Shown in pieces: positions 19,726 through 29,029 of a DNA stretch of 64,000 nt. The stretch covers positions 4,200 to 68,199 of the forward strand of contig JBAVYH010000067.1 in assembly GCA_049698695.1 (NCBI GenBank). Direction: 5' to 3'. Source of the DNA: Bog-375 sp049698695 (lineage in GTDB: Bacteria; Acidobacteriota; Terriglobia; Bryobacterales; Bryobacteraceae). How positions within the stretch are numbered: the first letter of the stretch is position 1; each line of letters begins with the position of its first letter. A model generated the notes under the pieces. It did not search any database. It was not told the origin of the DNA and was given only the letters and a program-made list of their open reading frames with translations. A program made the position numbers and the translations under genes.

Positions 19726-20901
19726 TCAGTCGCCCAAAAACTTGCCGATGGGCCGCAAGCCCTTGACGTTATCACATACGGCTTTGATCGCAGCGGTCAT
19801 GGGAATCGCCAGCAGCAGGCCTGGTGCATCCCAGAGAAAGCCCCACAGCATCAACGAAAACGTAACCACCAACGGATTGAGATGGACGCGCGAGCCCACC
19901 ACCTTCGGGTACAGCAGGTTCAGCGCCACCAGGTGGAGCAGCGCTACCACGCCGACCACGCCGACGTAGACCGGAACCCGGTTGATGGCCAGCGCCGAAA
20001 ACAGCGGCGGCGCCATGGCCAGCGGCAAGCCCACATAAGGCACCAGGCTCAGAAAGCCGCTGATCGGGCCCACCAGCATGGGATACGGCAGACGCATTGC
20101 CCAGAACAGGAGCGAGCTGGTCACGGCCAGCAGAAACCCGAGCACGAAGTTACCCACCACGAACGCCCGCACCATCTCGGCCACGCCTTCCAGGCTGCGG
20201 GCGGCCACCAGGCGGTCCTCGCCGTGGAAGAACTGGAGGAAGCTGCGGTTGATGTGGTCGCGCCAGCTCAGCATGAAGTAAACCAGAAACGGGACGAAAG
20301 AAACCGTCAGCGCAATCTGATAAAAGGAGCCGACGTTGGCGGAAATGAAATCGGCCAGCGGCGTTCGCTCTTCGTGAATGCGCACTTCCTGAATGGCGGC
20401 GGGTTGGGCCGGTGGCGGCGGCTGCGCTTTGGCGCGTTTGCCCCCGCGCGGCGGCGCCGGCGGCGGCTGCGTTTGTGGTTGCTGCTGCTGTTTGGTGAGC
20501 GCGAGCAGGCGCCACGTCTGTTGCTCGGCATCGTCCACCTTCCGCTGCACGCCCTCCACAATCTGGCCGATGCGCTCGCTGTAGCGCGGCAGGTCCCGGG
20601 TCAGCACGGCCAATTGCGCGTAGGCTCCCGCTCCGGCCACGTACAGGAAGAGCAGCGCCACGGTGCACACCACGAAGCTGGCCAGGGGCCGCGGAAAGCG
20701 AATGCGCGTCAGCAGCGCCACAAAGGGCTCCAGAATGAAAGCGATGATGACCGCCACGATTGAGGTGATGAAGAAGACGCGGCCGTAGTACAACACCGCG
20801 ATCGCCACGCCGATCGCCACCACGGGCATGGCAAACTGGCGGCCGTCGTGTGCGCCTTTGGCCGCGTTGGCGGCGGTGCCGGACTGAGTAATCGGCCCCA
20901 C
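19726..20901 (-). CDS. AI-2E family transporter (PerM-like membrane protein)
   Basis: 391-residue inner-membrane protein with about seven to eight membrane segments. Two to three lie at the N-terminus (residues 25-95). The block GPISGFLSLVPYVGLPLAMA (about residues 280-299) and the C-terminal LYPKVVGSRVHLNPLVVTFS (about 335-354) are both hallmarks of the AI-2E exporter superfamily. Between the N- and C-terminal parts is an unusual soluble insert (about residues 135-170) rich in Gln and Pro (QQQQPQTQPPPAPP). The substrate is unknown: family members have been linked to AI-2 release and Na+/H+ exchange. It is divergent from ruvX, about 70 bases away. Confidence 0.85.
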   Translation of the reverse strand: MGPITQSGTAANAAKGAHDGRQFAMPVVAIGVAIAVLYYGRVFFITSIVAVIIAFILEPFVALLTRIRFPRPLASFVVCTVALLFLYVAGAGAYAQLAVLTRDLPRYSERIGQIVEGVQRKVDDAEQQTWRLLALTKQQQQPQTQPPPAPPRGGKRAKAQPPPPAQPAAIQEVRIHEERTPLADFISANVGSFYQIALTVSFVPFLVYFMLSWRDHINRSFLQFFHGEDRLVAARSLEGVAEMVRAFVVGNFVLGFLLAVTSSLLFWAMRLPYPMLVGPISGFLSLVPYVGLPLAMAPPLFSALAINRVPVYVGVVGVVALLHLVALNLLYPKVVGSRVHLNPLVVTFSLMLWGFLWDAPGLLLAIPMTAAIKAVCDNVKGLRPIGKFLGD

Positions 20902-20970
20902 GATGCAAACCGGACCTTTTGTCTCGAATGTAACATGCGGGCGCGGTTAGAGCACGTGCACGCGTCTATA

Positions 20971-21405
20971 ATGTTAGAGGAATTGACTGGCGCGCATTCC
21001 CGCATCCTGGCACTCGATCTCGGCAAGCGGCGCATCGGCCTCGCCATCAGCGATCCGCTGGGCATCACCGCCCAAGGTCTTCCCAACCTGGAGCGCGCCA
21101 ACAAGCGTTCCGATCTGGAGGCGCTGGAGAGGCTGGCGCGGGATCGCGAGGTGGGCTTGTTCCTGATGGGCAACCCCATCAACATGGGCGGCAACGAGGG
21201 CCGGCAATCGGCGTGGGTGCGCGACTTTGCAGGGGCGCTGGAGCGGCGCACCGGCGTGCCGGTGAAGCTGTGGGATGAGCGGCTCACCACCGTGGAGGCC
21301 GGCCGCGTGCTGCGCGCCAGCGGCATCAGCATCCAAAAGCGCGCCGCCGCGGTCGACCGGCTTTCCGCCGTCATCCTGCTGCAGAGCTATCTCGATTCGT
21401 TATGA
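20971..21405 (+). CDS. ruvX: Putative pre-16S rRNA nuclease / Holliday junction resolvase-like (YqgF)
   Basis: RNase-H-fold protein with the YqgF pattern ILALDLGKRRIGLAISDPLG near the start, LFLMGNPINMGGNEGRQS in the middle and LWDERLTTVEAGRVL near the end. Family members process the 5' end of 16S rRNA. ATG 20971 gives 144 residues; a TTG at 20983 preceded by GAGG is an alternative start. A perfect TATAAT overlaps the ATG (20967-20972) but has no clear -35. The stop overlaps the mltG start by 4 bases, so the pair is coupled. Confidence 0.9.
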   Translation: MLEELTGAHSRILALDLGKRRIGLAISDPLGITAQGLPNLERANKRSDLEALERLARDREVGLFLMGNPINMGGNEGRQSAWVRDFAGALERRTGVPVKLWDERLTTVEAGRVLRASGISIQKRAAAVDRLSAVILLQSYLDSL

Positions 21406-22391
21406 AAATCGCGCGTCGTATCGGCGTAGTGATCCTGGCCGGCGTGGCCTTCGCAGGCTGGTGCGGCTGGCGGCTCACCCGGCCTTACCGGGCGTTCGGC
21501 GCGGAGACCTTCGTCGAATTCCCGCGCGGCACCGGCTCCTCCGCCATGGCCGCGGCCCTGGCCCAGGCAGGTGTGATCCGCAGCCGATGGGACTTTCTGC
21601 TGGCAAGGGTTCTCTCGCCCGCGCGCAAGCTCCGCGCCGGCGAATACCGCTTCGATCGGGCGGCATCGCCGCTCGAAGTCTTCGACCGCATTGCGCGCGG
21701 CGACGTCTTCTATTACACGCTGGTGGTGCCGGAGGGCAAGAACATGTTCGATATTGCCGCCGCCGCCGCGAAGCTGGGGCTTTTCAGCGCGTCCGACTTC
21801 CTCGATGCGGCGCGCGATCCGTCGCTGATTCGCGATCTCGACCCCAATGCCCCCACGCTCGAAGGCTACCTGTTTCCCAGCTCGTACCGGTTGAACCGCC
21901 ACGCCACTGCCGCCGGGCTGTGCCGCATGATGACCGCGCGCTTCCGCGATGCCTGGAAAAGCCTGGATGTCGCCGCGCCGGCGCATCGCACGGTCACCCT
22001 GGCGTCGCTGGTGGAGAAAGAAAGCAAGCTGCCCGCCGAGCGACCGCGCATTGCCGCCGTCTTCGCCAACCGCCTGCGGCTGGGAATGACGCTCGATTGC
22101 GACCCGTCCACCATTTACGCAGCGCTGGTGGAGCAGCGCTACCGCGGCACGATTCACCGCTCCGATCTCGAAAGCGGCAACCCGTACAATACTTACCGCC
22201 ACGCGGGGTTGCCGCCAGGCCCGATTGCCAATCCGGGTCTCGATGCCATTCGCGCCGTGCTGGCGCCGGCCGATACCGATGCGCTCTACTTCGTGCTGCG
22301 TCCCGATGGTTCCGGCGCCCACCAGTTCTCCAGCAACATGGCGGCCCACCAGGCCGCCGTTGCCCTGTACCGCCGTGCCAAGAAAAAGTAG
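21402..22391 (+). CDS. mltG: Endolytic peptidoglycan transglycosylase
   Basis: Cuts nascent peptidoglycan strands at the inner membrane. The 329 residues comprise one N-terminal membrane anchor (residues 7-22), a LysM-like region (VFYYTLVVPEGKNMFDIAAA) and the catalytic YceG domain. That domain carries TLASLVEKESKLPAERPRIA with the catalytic Glu (about residue 207), then LDCDPSTIYA, NPYNTYRHAGLPPGPIANPG and the terminal YFVLRPDGSGAHQFS. Full length. Coupled to ruvX by an ATGA overlap and overlapped by 17 bases with the hypothetical gene that follows. Confidence 0.93.
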   Translation: MKIARRIGVVILAGVAFAGWCGWRLTRPYRAFGAETFVEFPRGTGSSAMAAALAQAGVIRSRWDFLLARVLSPARKLRAGEYRFDRAASPLEVFDRIARGDVFYYTLVVPEGKNMFDIAAAAAKLGLFSASDFLDAARDPSLIRDLDPNAPTLEGYLFPSSYRLNRHATAAGLCRMMTARFRDAWKSLDVAAPAHRTVTLASLVEKESKLPAERPRIAAVFANRLRLGMTLDCDPSTIYAALVEQRYRGTIHRSDLESGNPYNTYRHAGLPPGPIANPGLDAIRAVLAPADTDALYFVLRPDGSGAHQFSSNMAAHQAAVALYRRAKKK

Positions 22392-22863
22392 CACCGGGCA
22401 GGTTGGCCGCCCTTCCGCCAAGCGCCGGCTGGCCGAGTACCTGGCGCGGCGGCAGCCCGCGCGCATCACCGAGGCCATTTGGCTCGAGGCGCGCGCCGAT
22501 CTTGCCCCCGTCTCCGACAGTTACCTGCGCGACCTGCTGCAGACCACGGGTATTCCTTTCGACCAGCCATGGGCCGGCATCCGTCAGCACACCTTCGAGG
22601 AATTGGAAGGCTCCTTACGCGAAATCCTGGAAGTCTATCTCGGCGCCCAAGCCGCGGGTGACCGCGAGCGCGCCCGCTACGCCCGGCGCCAGGTGATCGC
22701 CGCCAAAGACCGCGCAAAGTTCGCTTCGCGCAACCCGCGCATCGGCCCGGAAAAACGCGCGCAAAAAGAAGAGATGGCCCAGTGGATGCTGGTGTGGCTG
22801 GAAAACCCCGAGGTGTTTCCAGCCTGGGTGGAAGCCCGCAAACGGTTGCAGGCAGGAGTGTGA
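22375..22863 (+). CDS. Conserved-looking hypothetical protein downstream of mltG
   Basis: I do not recognise a domain. Starting at GTG 22375, inside the end of mltG, the product is 162 residues and strongly charged. An N-terminal basic stretch is followed by a predicted helical region (HTFEELEGSLREILEVYLGA, then QAAGDRERARYARRQVIAAK), and a segment NPRIGPEKRAQKEEMAQWML ends near an amphipathic C-terminus. There is no signal peptide or membrane segment, so it is probably cytosolic. Codon use matches its neighbours, and its overlap with mltG suggests co-expression. The upstream extension to 22225 is the mltG gene in another frame. Confidence 0.65.
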   Translation: MPRKSSTGQVGRPSAKRRLAEYLARRQPARITEAIWLEARADLAPVSDSYLRDLLQTTGIPFDQPWAGIRQHTFEELEGSLREILEVYLGAQAAGDRERARYARRQVIAAKDRAKFASRNPRIGPEKRAQKEEMAQWMLVWLENPEVFPAWVEARKRLQAGV

Positions 22864-22964
22864 GCGGAGCACGCGGTGTTTGCCGAACCGCGGGCCGCGG
22901 CGCTTCATAGCGTCAGACTACGTCTTGTCTTGGAACTCCCGAACGGCCTGATCCGACCGCTCGA

Positions 22965-24038
22965 TCACAACAAGACGCTCGGCCGAGGTAGCGTGCGAAG
23001 GGTCTGAAGGAGCCGCTCCTGCTCCTGCATGGCGGTGGTGGCCCGTTCCAACTGGATGCGAGCGTCATCGAGGGAGGCGGCCTTCCAGCGCATCTCATTG
23101 AGCGCCATGGCGCCTCTGAAGACTCTGTAAGGCAGCTGCTGAATCACAAGATCGCCCAGTACTGAACCGGTGGGTTCACAGCGTGGAGCCTGGACATCGG
23201 CAACCGGCAGCCTGCACAAGAATAGAGAGGCCACGGTGTAGCTGATGAACTCATGGCGGAACAAGCTTCCAGGAATAGGATCCTCCGTAAACCCATTCCC
23301 CACGACGGCCAATCCAGCTTGCGCGTAACGGCGCACCGCGGCGGCGGCGCTCTGCGGCGGTTCGTGCGGGGGGGATAAGTATTCGTTTGCACCGGGGGCT
23401 GCCGGCCCGAAATCGAACGTGAGCCCGACTAGGCCCCCGGGTTTCAGAACCCTGGCCACCGCCCGCAAGGCAATTTCCTGGTCCTGTGCCGTCAGGTGCT
23501 CTAAAACGGAACAGGAGATCACAACATCGAAACTCTCGTCCGCGAACTGCGAGAGGTCGCGCATGTCCCCGACACGAGCGTCCAACGAAGAGATGTTCAA
23601 CAAACGCGCCGCTTCTTGTGCCGCTTGAACGAACGCCGGATTGATGTCAACGCTGGTCACGCGACATCCCGCGAGGGCCGCCAAAAGACAAATATGCGAC
23701 GCCGGCCCACCGAGGTCCAGCACATCGATACCGCCGGCAGACAGACCCAGCGACTTGTACAGCCAAGCGTATTCCCAAATCCGAAAGGGCCGCAAGGCCA
23801 GCGCCGCAGCGGGCTCGACTACCCCCGTCGAAGTGAACGGCACGCCGGCCGCAGTCCCCAGCACGTCGAGAGTGAGCAGATCGCGCACATCCTTATCTGC
23901 TGCGAACTCGGCGAGAAAAGTGGCCAGGCGGGCACGGTTCAGTACGAGGTTGGGCCTATCGATCTCGGCGGGGAGGCATTCATCCCCCTCAGACACTCCT
24001 GCCATTTCAAGAGCGCCCGCGGGCAGTGTAAAGAGCAC
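22965..24038 (-). CDS. Class I SAM-dependent methyltransferase
   Basis: 357 residues. Motif I is VLDLGGPASHICLLAALAGC (about residues 105-124), then VTSVDINPAF (motif II) and FDVVISCSVLEHLTAQDQEI (motif IV region), with VLKPGGLVGLTFDFG as motif VI. This matches the Methyltransf_11-type fold. An N-terminal ~100-residue extension and a C-terminal segment ending in a coiled-coil-like stretch (MRWKAASLDDARIQLERATT) flank it. The substrate is unknown. The VLEHL variety is frequent in polysaccharide and lipid modification. It is a single gene, divergent from korA. Confidence 0.82.
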   Translation of the reverse strand: MLFTLPAGALEMAGVSEGDECLPAEIDRPNLVLNRARLATFLAEFAADKDVRDLLTLDVLGTAAGVPFTSTGVVEPAAALALRPFRIWEYAWLYKSLGLSAGGIDVLDLGGPASHICLLAALAGCRVTSVDINPAFVQAAQEAARLLNISSLDARVGDMRDLSQFADESFDVVISCSVLEHLTAQDQEIALRAVARVLKPGGLVGLTFDFGPAAPGANEYLSPPHEPPQSAAAAVRRYAQAGLAVVGNGFTEDPIPGSLFRHEFISYTVASLFLCRLPVADVQAPRCEPTGSVLGDLVIQQLPYRVFRGAMALNEMRWKAASLDDARIQLERATTAMQEQERLLQTLRTLPRPSVLL

Positions 24039-24144
24039 GATTCCAGTATGACAGGTACCCCGGGAATCGCAGCCGCCACTGGGATTGGCGAAGAATGAAG
24101 GGTGATCGGATCACGCGGCCGCCCCACCTGCCGCGCGTTAGACA

Positions 24145-24150
24145 TATAAT
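24145..24150 (+). promoter_or_regulatory. Possible -10 element upstream of korA
   Basis: A perfect TATAAT lies 54 bases before the korA ATG in a GC-rich region. No convincing -35 is seen at the right spacing, so this is tentative. Confidence 0.3.
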
Positions 24151-24203
24151 CTAGATAGCAGAGTGAACTGGGTCACCTACCCTTGCAGAAGGGATCCTCG
24201 ACA

Positions 24204-26048
24204 ATGTCCACAACAGAAGTATCGCCGGCGGAGCCCTCGTCCGCCCACGCCGGCCGTTCGGTCGTCAACGACTTCAGCCTCCAGGTCGCCACCGTCAACG
24301 GAAGCGGCAGCCAGACTGCCAACACCGTCCTGATGCGCGCCATCTTTCAGATGGGCATCCCGGTTTCGGGCAAGAACATGTTCCCCTCGAACATTGCCGG
24401 ATTGCCCACCTGGTTTACCATTCGCGCCAGCAAGCATGGCTATGTCGGCCGCCGCAAGGAGATCGATTTCCTGGTGGCCATGAACCCGGAAACCGCGCGC
24501 GAGGACGTGATGAACCTCGAAGCGGGCGCCGCTGTGGTCTACGACGAGCCGCTCAAGCTCAGCGAACTGCGCAGCGACCTGCATTTCTACGCCGTGCCGT
24601 TCGACAAGCTGGTGGTGCCGGTGTGCCCCGACGCCAAGCTGCGCAAGCTGGTGCGCAACATGATTTACGACGGCGTAGTGGCGTGGCTGCTGGCGATTGA
24701 GATGGAGGAAGTGCACCGCGCGCTAGTGAAGCAGTTCGGCAAGCGCAAGGCGAAGGCCGCCGAACTCAACTGGGGCGCGGCGCAGGCCGGCTTCGACTAC
24801 GCTGCGAAGACTTTGACCAAGACCGATCCCTGCCGCGTGGAGCGGATGAATGCGACCGCCGGCAAGATCATTATCGATGGCAACGCCGCCTGCGCGCTGG
24901 GCGCCATGTTCGCCGGCGTCACCGTGGTCACCTGGTATCCCATCACGCCGTCGTCTTCGCTGGTGGAAACGCTGATCGGCTACATGCGCCGTTTCCGGGT
25001 AGAGCCCGAAACCGGCAAAGCCACCTATGCGATTGTGCAGGCCGAGGACGAACTGGCTTCCATCGGCATGGCGCTCGGCGCCGGCTGGGCGGGAGCGCGT
25101 TCGATGACCGCTACCGCCGGTCCCGGCATCTCGCTGATGTCCGAATTCATCGGCCTGGGCTACTACGCCGAAGTGCCGGCGGTAATCTTCGACGTGGAGC
25201 GCGTCGGCCCGTCCACCGGCCTGCCCACCCGCACCCAACAGGGCGACCTGCTCACTACCGCGCTGCTTTCGCACGGCGATACCAAGCATCCCATGTTCTT
25301 TCCCTGCTCGATGGAGGAATGCTTCTCGATGACGATCGAGGCTTTCGATTTCGCCGAGCGATTCCAGACGCCGGTCTTCATCATGACGGATCTCGATCTC
25401 GGCATGAACAATTGGATGTCGGAAGCGTTCCCGTACCCGGAGAAGCCCATCAACCGCGGCAAAGTGCTCACGGCAGAAGATCTGGACCGGCTGGGCGGGT
25501 TCTCCCGTTACCTGGACGTGGATGGCGACGGCGTGGGCTACCGCACGCTCCCCGGCACCAATCATCCTAAGGCCAGCTACTTCACCCGCGGCAGCGGCCA
25601 CAATGAGCACGCGCAATACACCGAGCGCGAAGACGACTACGTGAACAATATGGACCGGCTCGCTCACAAGTTTGAGGTGATGCGCGGCCAGGTTCCCGCG
25701 CCGGCTGAGGAACCGCGCGCCAACGCCCGCATCGGCATGATCGCCATCGGCAGCTCGGATTACGGCGCGCGCGAAAGCTGCGACCAGTTGGAGGCCGAAT
25801 ACGGCGTCGCCGTAAGCTACCTGCGGCCCCGAGCCTACCCGTTCACGCCGCACCTGGAAGACTTCATCCGCCGCCACGACCGGGTTTACGTGGTGGATCA
25901 GAACCGCGACGCGCAGCTCCTGCTGCTGATGCGCCTGGAGCTGGATCCGGACCTGATCGCGCGGCTGCGCAGTATCCGCCATTACGGCGGGCTGCCGATC
26001 GACGCCCGCACCATCACCGATGAAATCGTCAAACAGGAGGGAAAATGA
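24204..26048 (+). CDS. korA: 2-oxoacid:acceptor oxidoreductase, alpha subunit (fused gamma-alpha)
   Basis: Large subunit of a two-subunit 2-oxoglutarate (or other 2-oxoacid) ferredoxin oxidoreductase, which oxidatively decarboxylates a 2-oxoacid to acyl-CoA. The N-terminal ~190 residues are the gamma domain (NGSGSQTANTVLMRAIFQMG, PVSGKNMFPSNIAGLPTW). They are followed by the pyrimidine-binding alpha domain (VVTWYPITPSSSLVETLIGY, QAEDELASIGMALGAGWAGA) and domain II near the end. The start is ATG 24204; an in-frame TTG at 24183 is less likely. About 614 residues. It overlaps korB by 4 bases. Which 2-oxoacid is used is inferred only from the KorAB architecture. Confidence 0.9.
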   Translation: MSTTEVSPAEPSSAHAGRSVVNDFSLQVATVNGSGSQTANTVLMRAIFQMGIPVSGKNMFPSNIAGLPTWFTIRASKHGYVGRRKEIDFLVAMNPETAREDVMNLEAGAAVVYDEPLKLSELRSDLHFYAVPFDKLVVPVCPDAKLRKLVRNMIYDGVVAWLLAIEMEEVHRALVKQFGKRKAKAAELNWGAAQAGFDYAAKTLTKTDPCRVERMNATAGKIIIDGNAACALGAMFAGVTVVTWYPITPSSSLVETLIGYMRRFRVEPETGKATYAIVQAEDELASIGMALGAGWAGARSMTATAGPGISLMSEFIGLGYYAEVPAVIFDVERVGPSTGLPTRTQQGDLLTTALLSHGDTKHPMFFPCSMEECFSMTIEAFDFAERFQTPVFIMTDLDLGMNNWMSEAFPYPEKPINRGKVLTAEDLDRLGGFSRYLDVDGDGVGYRTLPGTNHPKASYFTRGSGHNEHAQYTEREDDYVNNMDRLAHKFEVMRGQVPAPAEEPRANARIGMIAIGSSDYGARESCDQLEAEYGVAVSYLRPRAYPFTPHLEDFIRRHDRVYVVDQNRDAQLLLLMRLELDPDLIARLRSIRHYGGLPIDARTITDEIVKQEGK

Positions 26049-27088
26049 GTACCGCTGCCGCACCGCCGCCCAAGAAAACCAACCGCATCGGTCTGGAAGT
26101 TCTCAGCTACAAAGGCAGCAAGACCACGCTGTGCGCCGGCTGCGGCCACAATGCGATTTCCGAGCGCGTGGTGGAATGCTTCTACGAGCTCGGCGTGGAG
26201 CCGTGGCGGGTGGCCAAGCTCTCCGGCATCGGCTGCTCGTCGAAGTCGCCCGCGTATTTTCTTGGGGCGTCGCACGCCTTCAACGGGGTGCATGGCCGCA
26301 TGCCGGCCCTCGCCACCGGCGCCGTCCTGGCCAACTCCAACCTGCTCGCCCTTGGAGTCACCGGGGATGGCGACACGGCCTCCATCGGCCTCGGCCAGTT
26401 CATGCATATGGTGCGCCGCAACGTGCCCCTGATCTGCATCATCGAGGACAACGGGGTTTACGGCCTCACCAAGGGCCAGTTCTCCGCCACCGCCGATCTG
26501 GGCTCGACGCTGAAGACCGGCACACCCAACGATCTGCCGCCGTTCGATTGCTGCGCCCTGGCCCTGAAGTGGGGCGCCAGTTTCGTGGCCCGTTCCTTCA
26601 GCGGCGACAAGAGGCAGTTGCAGGCCATCCTGAAGACCGCCATTTCGCATCGCGGCCTCTCGGTGATCGACGTGGTTTCTCCCTGCACGACGTTCAACGA
26701 TCACCCGGGGTCCACCAAGAGCTACTCGTACATGAAGGAACACGACCTGGTGCTGCAAGAGTTGAGTTACGTGCCCGCCCGGGAAGATATCGCGGTGGAG
26801 ATTCCCGAGGGCGAGGTGATGGACGTGGAACTGCACGACGGCTCTCACCTGCGCATCCGCAAGCTGGGCCGCGATTTCGACCCGACCAACCGCCTGGCTG
26901 CGCTGGCCGCCATCGAGGACGCCGAGGCCAAGGGCGAAGTCCTCACCGGCGTGCTCTACGTCAATACCGGCAAGCCCACCTTCCTCGAACTGTTGAACCT
27001 GCCGGCTGAGGCGATCGCCACCCTACCCGAGTCGCGTGTGCGCCCGTCGCGCGCCGCGCTGGAAGAAGTGATGGAAGAGCTGCGGTAG
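26045..27088 (+). CDS. korB: 2-oxoacid:acceptor oxidoreductase, beta subunit
   Basis: Thiamine-diphosphate-binding subunit, 347 residues. TTLCAGCGHNAISERVVECF provides the CxxC-H start of the family. The TPP/Mg site is VTGDGDTASIGLGQFMHMVR followed by CIIEDNGVYGLTKGQFS (GDG...N pattern, about residues 110-145). Like other KorB proteins it lacks the ferredoxin-like 2x[4Fe-4S] domain. It is coupled to korA by ATGA and probably ends transcription at the hairpin near 27200. Confidence 0.92.
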   Translation: MSTAAAPPPKKTNRIGLEVLSYKGSKTTLCAGCGHNAISERVVECFYELGVEPWRVAKLSGIGCSSKSPAYFLGASHAFNGVHGRMPALATGAVLANSNLLALGVTGDGDTASIGLGQFMHMVRRNVPLICIIEDNGVYGLTKGQFSATADLGSTLKTGTPNDLPPFDCCALALKWGASFVARSFSGDKRQLQAILKTAISHRGLSVIDVVSPCTTFNDHPGSTKSYSYMKEHDLVLQELSYVPAREDIAVEIPEGEVMDVELHDGSHLRIRKLGRDFDPTNRLAALAAIEDAEAKGEVLTGVLYVNTGKPTFLELLNLPAEAIATLPESRVRPSRAALEEVMEELR

Positions 27089-27110
27089 GGCGTTCCATAA
27101 CGGCGATACC

Positions 27111-27171
27111 AACCGCTCCCTGACGGTCGCGGCTCCGATGCGTTCAGAGCCGCGACCGTTAAGGAGCGGTT
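27111..27171. repeat. Dispersed palindrome, copy 4
   Basis: Arms 27111-27135 and 27147-27171 pair over about 25 bases with two mismatches (AACCGCTCCCTGACGGTCGC start). It lies just after the korB stop. Confidence 0.85.
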
Positions 27172-27196
27172 GCCTGCGGCACAAGAAGACACAATA

Positions 27197-27233
27197 AAAA
27201 GGCCGGTGCACCTTTCGGATGCACCGGCCTTTT
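27197..27233. terminator. Bidirectional Rho-independent terminator between korB and the PEP-CTERM gene
   Basis: AAAAGGCCGGTGCA (27197-27210) pairs perfectly with TGCACCGGCCTTTT (27220-27233) around nine bases. The A/T ends provide a U-run in either direction, so it can end both the plus-strand korB transcript and the minus-strand PEP-CTERM transcript. Confidence 0.9.
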
Positions 27234-27257
27234 GGAAGGGTCTGTTGGCTCGAAGAA

Positions 27258-27932
27258 CTACGCGCGGCGGCGTTTGCGCGCCAAAGCGGCGAGCCCGATG
27301 AACGCACTGCCAACCAACGCCATGGTGGCGGGCTCGGGGACGGCGGAGGAGGAGCCGCTGGTTCCCTGGACCGTCGTATCCCCGCCGTTGGAGCTGGGAG
27401 CAACGATCGGCGTCGGCGTGAAGATGGTGAAATAAGTTGTACCGAAATCGCCGCTGCTTCCCGTACCGGTGGCCGGGCCCGGTCCGATTTGTGTTGGCGC
27501 CCAGGCGATCGAGATATTGCTGGAATCGCTATAGACTATGCCGATCGGTGACTCTTCTGCAAACTGCGCGGTACCCACAAATTCCTCGACGGCGTTGTCG
27601 CTGGTATCGTCGACATACAAGTCAAACGTAAAGGCGCTGAAAGTCGCATCGGCAGTGCCCTCGGTTTGTGTTGAACAATTTGTACAAGTGAGGATGAAAT
27701 CTCCGTAACTGATATTCGACGTACCCACGGTAGTGTCTCCGAGCGGTACGAATGTGAGCGTCGCACTAGCGCCCCCGGTTCCCCCCGAACTGTCCAGGAC
27801 CAGGCCGCCGCCGGAGAACTGCGTAGCCGATAGATCAGTGCTGTATATGATGCTGGCGTTGGCGCTCGCAGCCATCACAAAAAGGGCCACCGCCATGATC
27901 GCGGCGGCTTGAACGAAACGTTTGACGGTCAT
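27258..27932 (-). CDS. PEP-CTERM sorting-signal protein
   Basis: Exported protein of about 224 residues. The signal peptide MTVKRFVQAAAIMAVALFVM ends near ASANA. A beta-rich, Ser/Thr/Gly-rich body follows, with a CTNCST pair. The C-terminal PEP-CTERM tag is VPEPATMALVGSAFIGLAAL followed by ARKRRR, the substrate signal recognised and cut by exosortase at the inner membrane. A fitting exosortase is at 46950. Start ATG 27932 has AGGAG about 10 bases upstream; an upstream ATG at 27965 is possible. Function of the body is unknown. Not linked to an obvious operon. Confidence 0.9.
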   Translation of the reverse strand: MTVKRFVQAAAIMAVALFVMAASANASIIYSTDLSATQFSGGGLVLDSSGGTGGASATLTFVPLGDTTVGTSNISYGDFILTCTNCSTQTEGTADATFSAFTFDLYVDDTSDNAVEEFVGTAQFAEESPIGIVYSDSSNISIAWAPTQIGPGPATGTGSSGDFGTTYFTIFTPTPIVAPSSNGGDTTVQGTSGSSSAVPEPATMALVGSAFIGLAALARKRRRA

Positions 27933-27965
27933 TAAAATTGCTCTCCTGTTGTCCAGAACTTTCAT

Positions 27966-28345
27966 TGCTATTCTGGCTGGCTTGTTGCCAAGCCTGAATT
28001 TGTTATGTTCCTCACTATGCTACGGGGCGGAACCTGTTAATTCAACCCGAGGCGGGGCGTTTTCCCAGCCAAGAGTACCATGATACTGCCTGAAGTACCG
28101 GTACCGTTGTGGAAAACGGAGCGGAGCCAATAATGAACATAAGCACAAATAATTGTGTGAGTTGTGGGCAGCGAGCCGGAGCCTTCCGTTGCGATTTCAT
28201 CCCCCCGAGAGATGCGGCAGGCCTATGACGTTAAGTCGCCTTCGCTGACGCCTGATTCAACTGTACTACCGCTTTGCAGGCCCCTCAAAGGCGATCCGTT
28301 GACGCCGTGTGCTGGGATGAGAAGTGGGATAGGGTGTTAAGCGGG
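27966..28345. other. Intergenic region upstream of the PEP-CTERM gene
   Basis: About 380 bases, visibly less GC-rich than the genes. It must hold the promoter of the minus-strand PEP-CTERM gene, but I see no convincing -35/-10 pair. No gene, repeat or RNA was recognised. Confidence 0.5.
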
Positions 28346-28999
28346 TCAATGCGCGGGCTCGGCGCCCTCGATGCGCAACTGGTCGCTGCGCAGCTCTTGG
28401 GATTCGGTCGCGTCGAAGACGAAATGCCGGGCGAGCAAATCGCGTACGGCATATTCCGCTTTGCCGACTCCGCCCGCGCTGTGGTGCGAAGACCTGGCCA
28501 GGATGTGATACAGTTCGTGCGCCAGCACTCTACCCACCGCGCGGCCGAAGACAAGTTCGCGATCTTTGGCAGGCACGCCCAACAGGTCGACCTGAATGAA
28601 GGAACGGATGCGGTTGCAATCGACCTCGCCGAAGGGCAAAATGACGCCGTCGCTTTGGTGGGTCCACCCCAGCGCTCCCGGATCCACCCGATGGAGGCTG
28701 AGACCGCTCACATCGCATCTGCCCAGGAAACGGATCACCGCCAGTTGGAGCGAGACCTGATTGCCGGTCGCGGCAGCCAGCGAGCGCCATTCCAGGCCGA
28801 TTCCCAGGCGGCCCATGATGGCTTCCGATTCGCCGCGGATTGAATCCATCACGGCCGCCGGCGGTGGCTGCTGAAACTCGGTGTAAAGAGTCGCCGGCGG
28901 CGCCGGCGGCGTCGATTGTGCGTGCACTGCCGCAGCGCTTGCCAGAACTGCGGACAGGAAGGCGAGATACCGCACCCGCTTCCCGGCTTCCGCGAACAA
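28346..28999 (-). CDS. Secreted protein with HExxH motif, putative metallopeptidase
   Basis: 217 residues of no family known to me. A signal peptide covers about residues 1-27 (YLAFLSAVLASAAAVHAQ). The motif VLAHELYHILARSSHH (HELYH at 161-165) fits a zincin helix, and nearby acidic residues (E182, D187) could complete the zinc site. Two Cys (95 and 128) may form a disulfide. It follows a Cys-rich membrane protein by 30 bases on the same strand, so they are probably one operon. Enzymatic activity is inferred from the motif alone. The coding frame was preferred because of the signal peptide and motif. Confidence 0.65.
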   Translation of the reverse strand: MFAEAGKRVRYLAFLSAVLASAAAVHAQSTPPAPPATLYTEFQQPPPAAVMDSIRGESEAIMGRLGIGLEWRSLAAATGNQVSLQLAVIRFLGRCDVSGLSLHRVDPGALGWTHQSDGVILPFGEVDCNRIRSFIQVDLLGVPAKDRELVFGRAVGRVLAHELYHILARSSHHSAGGVGKAEYAVRDLLARHFVFDATESQELRSDQLRIEGAEPAH

Positions 29000-29029
29000 G
29001 GCGGAACCTTCCCTTCTTCCGGACGCGCT

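Noticed and set aside
20967..20972. Perfect TATAAT at the ruvX start
   Set aside because: It overlaps the ATG and lacks a -35 at proper spacing, so it is not reported as a promoter.
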